A stretch of 8,356 nt of DNA from Ruminococcaceae bacterium UBA1213 (GTDB taxonomy: Bacteria > Bacillota > Clostridia > Oscillospirales > Acutalibacteraceae): NCBI GenBank assembly GCA_002309275.1, contig DBXL01000207.1, positions 1 to 8,356 of the forward strand, in the 5' to 3' direction. Below are positions 1 through 5,478 of this stretch, one piece after another. Below the pieces are notes generated by a model, which was given only the letters and a program-made list of their open reading frames with translations, did not search any database and was not told the DNA's origin. The position numbers and the translations under genes were made by a program. Positions within the stretch are counted from its first letter, which is position 1; each line of letters begins with the position of its first letter.

Positions 1-635
1 GTTCTTGCAACGTCAAAGGGAGTGCCTATGGAATTCGTGGGTGTTTCATCTTTGAGGGCGGTGAAGTCATCTTCGGATAAATTGGAAGTCATATCGGTTT
101 TAATGACACCCGGGGCAATGCAGTTGACAGTGATACCGCTTAAACCTTCTTCCATAGCCAGAGCCTTTGTCAATCCGATAATACCGGCTTTTGAGGCAGA
201 ATAATGCACTTCGCATGAACCGCCGACCTGTCCCCACATGGAAGAAATATTGATAATTCTGCCGAAACGCTGACGTATCATATGAGGGAGAGCCTCTCTG
301 CAACAGTAAAAAGCACTGCTTAAATTTGATGAAATCATGTTATTCCAGTCACTGTCGGTGATGTCGGTGAAAAGCTTTGTCTGAGCAATGCCGGCATTGT
401 TGACAAGAATATCAATGCCGGCAATTTCACGGAACATTCTTTTGACTTCATCAGACTTTGATACATCCGCTTTGACGAGCTTAACAGAATAATTTTTCAA
501 TTCATCAAGCAGGGCAAGGGCGGATTTTTCGGATTTATTGTAGTTGATATAGACAGTATAGCCTTTTTTGGCAAAAAGTCTTGCTGTTTCCGCACCGATG
601 CCTCTTGATGAGCCTGTGATTAAAACCGTTCTCAT
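1..635 (-). CDS. SDR-family oxidoreductase, probable EF-P 5-aminopentanone reductase (YmfI-like), 3' end off the window
   Basis: NAD(P)-dependent short-chain dehydrogenase/reductase. The first 211 residues are in the window; roughly 30-35 C-terminal residues are probably missing at the left edge, given the usual length of about 245. Reading the minus strand from ATG at 635-633 gives a Rossmann start MRTVLITGSSRGIG (TGxxxGxG, residues 7-14), NNAG at 79-82, the catalytic Asn in SSNLSS (N104), Ser132, Tyr145 and Lys149 (YSASK), and the APG segment after strand 6. The stretch SSMWGQVGGSCEVHYSASK, with Trp after SSM and a GSCEV run before the Tyr, is unlike FabG. From memory it matches the clade that includes Bacillus YmfI, which reduces 5-aminopentanone-modified elongation factor P. 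That sub-assignment is inference; SDR membership is firm. The start overlaps the upstream stop as ATGA, with no strong ribosome site of its own, so translation is probably coupled to the flavin reductase gene. Confidence 0.85.
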   Translation of the reverse strand, partial: MRTVLITGSSRGIGAETARLFAKKGYTVYINYNKSEKSALALLDELKNYSVKLVKADVSKSDEVKRMFREIAGIDILVNNAGIAQTKLFTDITDSDWNNMISSNLSSAFYCCREALPHMIRQRFGRIINISSMWGQVGGSCEVHYSASKAGIIGLTKALAMEEGLSGITVNCIAPGVIKTDMTSNLSEDDFTALKDETPTNSIGTPFDVAR

Positions 636-1135
636 GCTTTTTTAAGGACTTCGACAATTTCGCCTATATACAATTCATGCAAATCATTGTCGGCATAGAA
701 TTTGTCAATGAGAGTTTTGTCAATGAAATTATCGGTATTCATGGGCTGTTTAAAGAGCTTTTTGCAGACAAGCACCAATTCCGCCTGCTCAAAGTAAGTG
801 ATATTTCCGTCATGTACGGGAGTAAGACCTGTTTCTTTTATCTTATCGACATCTCTGCCGGAGTTCTTTCCGCAGAAAACAAGTTCTTTCATGCAGTTTC
901 CGCCAAAGAATGAAAGTGTGTAGCAGTCGCTGTTATCGACAAATTCAAGAGTATATCTTGAATCACGGATAAAAGTGAAAGCGACGTTCTTATTCCAGAG
1001 AATACCAATACCGCCCCAGCTTGCTGTCATGGTATTGAATTTGCTTTCACTGCCTGCCGTCACCAGTGACCATTCCTTATTGAACTTTGTGAAAAAGTTG
1101 TCGTTAAGTTCAGCAACATCAATTTTTTTAAACAT
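632..1135 (-). CDS. Flavin reductase-like protein (FMN-binding split barrel)
   Basis: A 167-residue cytosolic protein resembling the flavin reductase-like domain family (split-barrel FMN binders that reduce or carry flavin). The residues around FNTMTASWGGIGILWNKNVAF (33-53, read in two parts: FNTMTASWGG then IGILWNKNVAF) are the typical flavin-contact region. They are followed by IRDSRYTLEF and a YTLSFF strand. No extra domain, signal peptide or membrane segment is visible; the length fits the single-domain members. The start at 1135 (MFKKIDV) is chosen because GGAGG at 1148-1144 lies 8 bases upstream; a longer reading from TTG at 1150 would place the start inside the ribosome site. The gene is first in a leftward pair with the SDR gene, which it overlaps by 4 bases. 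The physiological electron acceptor cannot be read from sequence. Confidence 0.88.
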   Translation of the reverse strand: MFKKIDVAELNDNFFTKFNKEWSLVTAGSESKFNTMTASWGGIGILWNKNVAFTFIRDSRYTLEFVDNSDCYTLSFFGGNCMKELVFCGKNSGRDVDKIKETGLTPVHDGNITYFEQAELVLVCKKLFKQPMNTDNFIDKTLIDKFYADNDLHELYIGEIVEVLKKA

Positions 1136-1167
1136 ATTGAAAACCTCCAAAAAAATTATTATAAATC

Positions 1168-1176
1168 ATTATATCA
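1168..1176 (-). promoter_or_regulatory. Extended -10 promoter for the flavin reductase/SDR pair
   Basis: On the minus strand the sequence reads TGATATAAT, a perfect TGnTATAAT extended -10 element. It lies 33 bases upstream of the flavin reductase start and 20 bases upstream of its GGAGG. The -35 position (about 1191-1196, TTCTAT) is poor, as is common for extended -10 promoters. The predicted transcript starts near 1161, giving a leader of about 25 bases. Confidence 0.6.
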
Positions 1177-1211
1177 CACTTTCAAAGAAAATAGAAATGT
1201 TTTTTTTAAAA

Positions 1212-1254
1212 TGAATAATATTCATTGATTTATGCATAAATGTATAAATATTTG
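1212..1254. promoter_or_regulatory. Distal ARG-box-like cluster (putative AhrC/ArgR sites)
   Basis: TGAATAATATTCA at 1212-1224 has perfect ARG-box half-sites (TGAAT/ATTCA), but its spacer is three bases rather than the usual four. Two overlapping weaker matches follow: TGCATAAATGTATA (1233-1246) and TGTATAAATATTTG (1241-1254). Each fits 10 of the 12 informative positions of TGNATWWWWATNCA. The first two are centred about 21.5 bp apart, close to the two-turn spacing of real ArgR tandem sites. AT-rich DNA produces such matches by chance, so binding is inference. Confidence 0.4.
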
Positions 1255-1336
1255 AATGAAAGAGGTTGGAAAATATTGATTTTGGGGTTAAAAATGCAGT
1301 ATTAAGGGAATGTAAAGAGAAAATATGCCTGTAAAG

Positions 1337-1349
1337 TGCATAAAATACA
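1337..1349. promoter_or_regulatory. Possible isolated ARG-box-like site
   Basis: TGCATAAAATACA fits TGNAT-WWW-ATNCA with a three-base spacer, like the distal site at 1212-1224. Its centre is about 63 bp (six helical turns) upstream of the strong operator half-site at 1400-1413. It is a single match in AT-rich DNA, so weakly supported. Confidence 0.22.
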
Positions 1350-1399
1350 GCGAAAAGTCAAATAAAATATGTTGCTTAATGAACAAAAAGAGAGTAATT

Positions 1400-1434
1400 T
1401 GAATAAATATTCATAAAACACTTGATTTTATGCA
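1400..1434. promoter_or_regulatory. Tandem ARG-box operator of the arginine operon
   Basis: TGAATAAATATTCA at 1400-1413 matches every informative position of the ARG-box consensus TGNATWWWWATNCA used by ArgR/AhrC arginine repressors. A second, degenerate box at 1421-1434 keeps the right half ATGCA and overlaps the -35 element. The two centres (1406.5 and 1427.5) are exactly 21 bp apart, the classical spacing for one ArgR hexamer bound to a box pair. Repression of argG and the genes behind it by arginine-loaded AhrC is the natural inference. Confidence 0.75.
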
Positions 1435-1449
1435 AAAAACGTGTATAAT
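1422..1449 (+). promoter_or_regulatory. Sigma-A-type promoter for the arg operon
   Basis: The -35 element TTGATT (1422-1427) and a perfect -10 TATAAT (1444-1449) are separated by 16 bases. Transcription would start near 1456, giving a leader of about 31 bases to argG. The -35 lies inside the second ARG box, so repressor binding would directly block polymerase. Confidence 0.75.
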
Positions 1450-1486
1450 AGATATTGCAATCAAAAAGTTTACGGAGGTTTTTAAA

Positions 1487-2707
1487 ATGGGCGATATAAA
1501 AAAAGTAGTTTTGGCATATTCAGGCGGTCTTGATACATCTATTATTATTCCCTGGCTCAAAGAAAACTATGATAACTGTGAAGTAATAGCAGTGTCGGGC
1601 GACGTTGGACAGGGTACAGAACTTGACGGTCTTGAAGAAAAGGCTCTTAAAACAGGTGCGTCTAAGCTCTATATTGAGGACTTGAATAAAGAGTTCATTG
1701 AAGAATATGTATTCCCGACCATCAAGGCAGACGCTGTTTATGAAAGCAAGTATCTTTTGGGAACATCTTTTGCAAGACCGATAATTGCAAAGCGTATTGT
1801 TGAAATCGCACTCAAAGAGGGTGCAGACGCTATTTGTCACGGCTGTACAGGTAAGGGCAATGACCAGGTACGTTTTGAACTTGCTATAAAGGCATTCGCT
1901 CCTGATATGAAAATCATTGCTCCTTGGAGAGAATGGTCTATCAAATCCCGTGATGAAGAAATCGACTATGCAGAAGCACATAACATTCCCTTGAAGATTA
2001 CAAGAGAAACAAACTATTCAAAAGACAAAAATATATGGCATATTTCCCATGAGGGACTTGACCTTGAAGATCCTGCAAATGAACCTATGTATAATAAAGA
2101 GGGCTTTTTGGAGCTGGGTGTATCACCGGAGCAGGCTCCCGACAAACCCACTTATGTAACCATTTCATTTGAAAAGGGTGTTCCGGTAGCAGTTGACGGC
2201 GAAAAACTTGGTGCAGTTGAGATAGTTAAAAAACTCAATCAGCTTGGCGGAGAAAACGGCATTGGTATCGTTGACCTCGTAGAAAACAGACTTGTCGGCA
2301 TGAAGTCCAGAGGCGTTTATGAAACTCCCGGCGGAACAATTCTCTATCATGCACACAACAAACTGGAAGAAATTACACTTGACAGAGATACATACCACTT
2401 CAAACAGCAGGTAGGCTTGCGTTTTGCAGAGTTGGTTTATTTCGGTCAGTGGTACACACCGCTCAGAAAGGCACTTTCCGCATTTGTTGACTCCACTCAG
2501 GAAACTGTTACAGGTGACGTAAAACTCAAACTCTACAAAGGCAATATCATAGATGCAGGCGTGACATCACCGTATTCACTCTATGACATGGACATTGCAA
2601 CATTTGATGAAGATGAGGTTTACAACCAGAAGGATTCAGCAGGATTTATCAATCTGTTCGGACTTCCGATAAAAGTTCAGGCAAAGAAAAATCTTATCAA
2701 AGAGTAA
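1487..2707 (+). CDS. argG: Argininosuccinate synthase
   Basis: Joins citrulline and aspartate using ATP to give argininosuccinate, AMP and pyrophosphate; the next-to-last step of arginine synthesis, in the cytosol. The protein is 406 residues, the usual family length. The N-terminal PP-loop AYSGGLDTS (residues 10-18) binds ATP. LLGTSFARPIIAK and GCTGKGNDQVRFE, the citrulline/aspartate and ATP contact regions, follow, and GVYETPGGTIL marks the C-terminal synthetase domain. I chose ATG 1487 because GGAGG at 1474-1478 is 8 bases upstream and the protein then begins MGDIKKVVLAYSGG like its relatives. An in-frame ATG at 1430 lies upstream of the predicted transcription start. It is the first gene of the operon, under the ARG-box promoter. 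Confidence 0.97.
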   Translation: MGDIKKVVLAYSGGLDTSIIIPWLKENYDNCEVIAVSGDVGQGTELDGLEEKALKTGASKLYIEDLNKEFIEEYVFPTIKADAVYESKYLLGTSFARPIIAKRIVEIALKEGADAICHGCTGKGNDQVRFELAIKAFAPDMKIIAPWREWSIKSRDEEIDYAEAHNIPLKITRETNYSKDKNIWHISHEGLDLEDPANEPMYNKEGFLELGVSPEQAPDKPTYVTISFEKGVPVAVDGEKLGAVEIVKKLNQLGGENGIGIVDLVENRLVGMKSRGVYETPGGTILYHAHNKLEEITLDRDTYHFKQQVGLRFAELVYFGQWYTPLRKALSAFVDSTQETVTGDVKLKLYKGNIIDAGVTSPYSLYDMDIATFDEDEVYNQKDSAGFINLFGLPIKVQAKKNLIKE

Positions 2708-2736
2708 TTCTTGACTGATAAAAACAGAGATTATTC

Positions 2737-2771
2737 AGGGCGAACAATGGGAGGAAATCATTGTCCGCCTT
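2737..2771 (+). repeat. Inverted repeat between argG and argH with GGAGG in its loop
   Basis: A 13-bp stem pairs 2737-2749 with 2759-2771. It has one A-C mismatch, one G-U pair, and the core GGCG/CGCC at the base. The 9-base loop GGAGGAAAT (2750-2758) contains a perfect Shine-Dalgarno sequence, six bases ahead of an in-frame TTG at 2761. No run of T follows, so it is not an intrinsic terminator. It could be a transcript-stability or processing hairpin, a translational control element, or a worn copy of a dispersed palindromic repeat. Confidence 0.65.
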
Positions 2772-2799
2772 GATGTTGTTTAGAAAAGGAGTTGATTCC

Positions 2800-4173
2800 G
2801 TGAAACTTTGGGCAGGAAGATTTTCAAAGGAAATAGACAAGAAAACAAATGATTTCAATTCATCCATATCATTCGACAGCAGAATGTATCGAGAAGATAT
2901 AGAGGGCAGTATGGCTCATGCGGAAATGATAGGGGAATGCGGAATTATAGAGAAAAGCGAATCACAGGCAATCATAGAGGGCTTGAAAGGCATATTGGCA
3001 GACATTGACAACGGCGATTTGCAGATAGACATGAATGCAGAAGATATTCATACTTTTATAGAGGGTGAATTAACTCAGCGTCTTGGACAGACGGGCAAAA
3101 GACTTCACACAGCCCGAAGCCGTAATGACCAGGTTGCCGTTGATATAAGATTGTATCTGAAAAAAGAAGTGCAGAATATCAAAAAGCAAGTGAAAGAGTT
3201 AATCGGAGTTATCTGCAATAAGGCGGAGGAATATGCAGGGGCGGTAATGCCGGGATATACGCATTTACAGAGGGCTCAGCCGATTACATTCGGACATCAT
3301 TTAATGGCGTATGTGGAAATGCTTTTGCGAGATGTTGACAGACTGGAATGTGCATACAGACACATGGACGAAATGCCATTGGGAAGCGGTGCATTGGCAA
3401 CGACAACATATCCCATTGACAGAACTATCACAGCAAAACTGCTCAATTTCGACAGAGTTTCACAGAACAGTCTTGACGGCGTATCCGACAGGGATTTCTG
3501 CATGGAATTGGCAAGCGTACTTTCTATTATCATGGTACATCTTTCAAGATTTTCGGAAGAAATTATTATGTGGTGTTCATGGGAATTCAAGTTTGTAGAG
3601 CTTGATGACGCATTTTCGACAGGTTCGAGTATCATGCCCCAAAAGAAAAATCCCGATATTGCCGAATTGGTAAGAGGAAAATCAGGCAGAGTGTTCGGCG
3701 ATTTAATGACACTTTTAACCGTGATGAAAGGCATAGCCCTTGCGTATAACAAGGATATGCAGGAAGATAAAGAGGCGATTTTTGACGCTGTTGATACAGT
3801 GAAAATGTGTTTAACGGCATTCACGCCTATGATAGATACCATGAAAGTTCTCACGGATAACATGAGAAAAGCAGCGGCGAATGGCTTTATCAATGCGACG
3901 GACTGTGCAGATTATTTGGTGAAAAAAGGTTTGCCGTTCCGTGACGCTTATAAGGCGACAGGCACTCTTGTAGCAATCTGCATAGAGAAGAAAACAACGC
4001 TTGAAGAATTGCCGATAGAGGAATATAAGAAAATTTGCGATATATTTGACGAAGGTGTATATGAAGCAATTTCGCTTGAAAACTGCGTGAACGGCAGAAA
4101 AGTCATAGGCGGACCTGCAAGCGAAAATGTCAAAGCACAGGTAAAAAGAGTTAAATCAATAATAAATATTTAA
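2800..4173 (+). CDS. argH: Argininosuccinate lyase
   Basis: Splits argininosuccinate into arginine and fumarate, the last step of the pathway; a homotetramer of the fumarase/aspartase superfamily in the cytosol. Starting at GTG 2800 the protein is 457 residues and begins MKLWAGRFSK, as in known lyases (KLWGGRF). AGGAG at 2787-2791 stands 8 bases before it. Visible motifs are ARSRNDQV (105-112), GYTHLQRAQP with the catalytic-region His155, and the superfamily signature GSSIMPQKKNPD (275-286) carrying the catalytic serine loop. An alternative TTG at 2761 also has a GGAGG six bases upstream and would add 13 residues. I prefer GTG because the family homology begins there. It follows argG after 92 bases with no terminator between. 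Confidence 0.95.
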   Translation: MKLWAGRFSKEIDKKTNDFNSSISFDSRMYREDIEGSMAHAEMIGECGIIEKSESQAIIEGLKGILADIDNGDLQIDMNAEDIHTFIEGELTQRLGQTGKRLHTARSRNDQVAVDIRLYLKKEVQNIKKQVKELIGVICNKAEEYAGAVMPGYTHLQRAQPITFGHHLMAYVEMLLRDVDRLECAYRHMDEMPLGSGALATTTYPIDRTITAKLLNFDRVSQNSLDGVSDRDFCMELASVLSIIMVHLSRFSEEIIMWCSWEFKFVELDDAFSTGSSIMPQKKNPDIAELVRGKSGRVFGDLMTLLTVMKGIALAYNKDMQEDKEAIFDAVDTVKMCLTAFTPMIDTMKVLTDNMRKAAANGFINATDCADYLVKKGLPFRDAYKATGTLVAICIEKKTTLEELPIEEYKKICDIFDEGVYEAISLENCVNGRKVIGGPASENVKAQVKRVKSIINI

Positions 4174-4196
4174 AATCAGGTTTTTTTGGAAAGGGG

Positions 4197-4236
4197 TTTG
4201 GGGAAAACCTTTTTTGCAAAAAAGGTTTTCTCCAAG
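4197..4236. repeat. 40-nt near-perfect palindrome between argH and argC
   Basis: The arms 4197-4215 and 4218-4236 are complementary over 19 pairs with two G-U wobbles, around a GC centre (TTTTTTGCAAAAAA in the middle, GGGGAAAACC and GGTTTTCTCC outside). There is no T-run after it on either strand, so a standard intrinsic terminator is unlikely. The design looks like a dispersed REP-type palindrome; I recall similar GGAAAACC/GGTTTTCC palindromes in Clostridia intergenic DNA, but that is unverified memory. As RNA it would form a long hairpin 39 bases upstream of argC. Confidence 0.75.
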
Positions 4237-4275
4237 AAATGACCAATAAAAATAGATTGACAGGAGTAAAGTGAA

Positions 4276-5313
4276 ATGAAGATAAAAGCAGGAATCATCG
4301 GAGCAACGGGTTATGCAGGTGCAGAGCTTGTAAGAATACTTTTAACGCACCCTAATGCAGAAATTGCGGCTATCAGCTCAGTGAGCTTTGAGGGAAAGAA
4401 ATTAAGTGAAGTTTATCCTTCCTATAAAAGTCTTTGTGACATGGAGTGCGGTACACAGGAAGAAGTCGTTGCCAAAAGTGATGTGATATTTGCGGCACTT
4501 CCTCACGGACTTTCACAGGAATTAGCCGCTGAATGCGACAAGCAGGGAAAGGCTTTCATTGATTTGGGAGCGGATTTCCGTCTGGAAAGTGAAGAGGAAT
4601 ATAAAGAGTGGTATGGCTGTGAATTTCTTGACCATGATTTGCATAAGAAAGCTGTTTACGGTTTGCCCGAACTTTTCAGGGAAAATATAAAAGGCAAAAA
4701 AGTCATTGCCAATCCCGGTTGTTATACAACGGGTGCACCGCTGGCATTAGCTCCCGCTGTTGTGAATGGTCTTGTAAGTACAGACGGAATTATAGTTGAT
4801 TCAAAATCAGGTGTCACGGGTGCAGGCAGAAAGCCAAATCAGGGAAATCACTATCCCGAATTGAATGAGGGATTCCACGCCTATAAAGTGGCAAATCACA
4901 GACATACGCCCGAAATTGAGCAGACTCTTTCCAAGCTTTCAGGCAAGAATGTGAAAATTACATTTGTACCGCATTTACTGCCTGTCAACAGAGGAATTAT
5001 TTCAACTTGCTATGCAAAATTAAATGAGAGTGTTACAAAGGAACAGTTGAGAAAGGCTTATGAAGATTTCTATAAAGATGAATTTTTTGTAAGACTGTTG
5101 CCTGACGGTGCAAATGCGGATATACATAATATCAAGTATTCCAATTTCTGTGACATATCCCTGCACGTTGACGAGAGAACAGGCACTTTCATAGCGATTT
5201 CGGCTATTGATAACATGGTAAAAGGTGCGGCAGGTCAGGCGATTCAAAATATGAATATCATTTTCGGATTAGATGAAAAGACAGGTCTGGTAATAGTACC
5301 GCCTGCATTTTAA
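4276..5313 (+). CDS. argC: N-acetyl-gamma-glutamyl-phosphate reductase
   Basis: NADPH-dependent reduction of N-acetylglutamyl-5-phosphate to N-acetylglutamate semialdehyde, the third step of ornithine synthesis. The 345-residue length is typical for the single-function bacterial enzyme. The Rossmann motif GATGYAG is at 9-15 and FAALPHG at 72-78. The catalytic cysteine is C149 in ANPGCYTTG, and the HRHTPEI segment (208-214) supplies the catalytic histidine region. ATG 4276 is preceded by AGGAG at 4262-4266, nine bases away. It follows argH after 102 bases that hold a large palindrome, and supplies the substrate for the aminotransferase step, which is outside the window. Confidence 0.97.
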   Translation: MKIKAGIIGATGYAGAELVRILLTHPNAEIAAISSVSFEGKKLSEVYPSYKSLCDMECGTQEEVVAKSDVIFAALPHGLSQELAAECDKQGKAFIDLGADFRLESEEEYKEWYGCEFLDHDLHKKAVYGLPELFRENIKGKKVIANPGCYTTGAPLALAPAVVNGLVSTDGIIVDSKSGVTGAGRKPNQGNHYPELNEGFHAYKVANHRHTPEIEQTLSKLSGKNVKITFVPHLLPVNRGIISTCYAKLNESVTKEQLRKAYEDFYKDEFFVRLLPDGANADIHNIKYSNFCDISLHVDERTGTFIAISAIDNMVKGAAGQAIQNMNIIFGLDEKTGLVIVPPAF

Positions 5314-5314
5314 G

Positions 5315-5455
5315 AGAGTGGAGTTTGGAGAGTGGAGAGTGGAGCGGCTGCACACACCGATTTTTTCTGAATTTCACGTTAAAAAATAAGTGGATTTTTG
5401 AGAATTTTGTGGAAAGCGGAAATAACTCCACTCTCCACTCTCAACTCTCCACTCT
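5315..5455. repeat. 141-bp inverted-repeat element with heptanucleotide-repeat arms (MITE-like)
   Basis: The left arm 5315-5344 and the right arm 5426-5455 are inverted copies, identical at 27 of 30 positions, around an 81-base AT-richer middle. Each arm is itself about four units of a 7-base repeat: AGAGTGG units on the left, CCACTCT on the right, with one variant unit in each. It fills nearly the whole gap between argC and argJ, starting 2 bases after the argC stop and ending 9 bases before the argJ ribosome site. Both genes are intact. I see no open reading frame or clear target-site duplication. It may be a small non-autonomous mobile or amplified repeat, or a large mRNA hairpin. Confidence 0.75.
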
Positions 5456-5478
5456 GTATGAAACGGAGGATAAAAATA

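Larger units (their letters stand above)
1136..1486. other. Divergent intergenic control region
   Basis: 351 bases of AT-rich DNA between the leftward flavin reductase gene and argG. I find no credible open reading frame or RNA gene in it. It holds the extended -10 promoter of the leftward pair at its left end and the argG promoter with its tandem ARG-box operator at its right end. Between them are several ARG-box-like sequences (1212-1224, 1233-1246 or 1241-1254, and 1337-1349). The middle, about 1260-1335, shows nothing recognisable. Confidence 0.8.

Noticed and set aside
1430..1486. Upstream in-frame ATG extending argG by 19 codons
   Set aside because: It lies inside the promoter and upstream of the predicted transcription start; the GGAGG at 1474-1478 and family alignment both point to 1487.
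2747..2773. Short leader peptide MGGNHCPP in the argG-argH gap as an attenuator
   Set aside because: No ribosome site before it, no arginine codons, and no terminator/antiterminator pair follows.
3297..3893. 198-codon open frame on the minus strand inside argH
   Set aside because: It is antisense to a well-conserved enzyme, has no ribosome site or recognisable family, and is a shadow of argH codon use.
4181..4187. Run of seven T after argH as an intrinsic terminator
   Set aside because: No GC-rich stem precedes it; the strong palindrome lies downstream of the T-run, not upstream.
4257..4262. TTGACA as a -35 box for a separate argC promoter
   Set aside because: It is only 13 bases from the argC start and overlaps the ribosome site; any -10 would lie inside the coding region.
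5359..5410. Imperfect direct repeat (GATTTTTT..GAATTT) within the middle of the 141-bp element
   Set aside because: Alignment needs gaps and several mismatches in T-rich DNA; too weak to separate from chance.
5398..5478. In-frame extension of argJ through the inverted-repeat element
   Set aside because: The added residues come from the repeat arm, resemble no ArgJ N-terminus, and the proper ribosome site is at 5465-5469.
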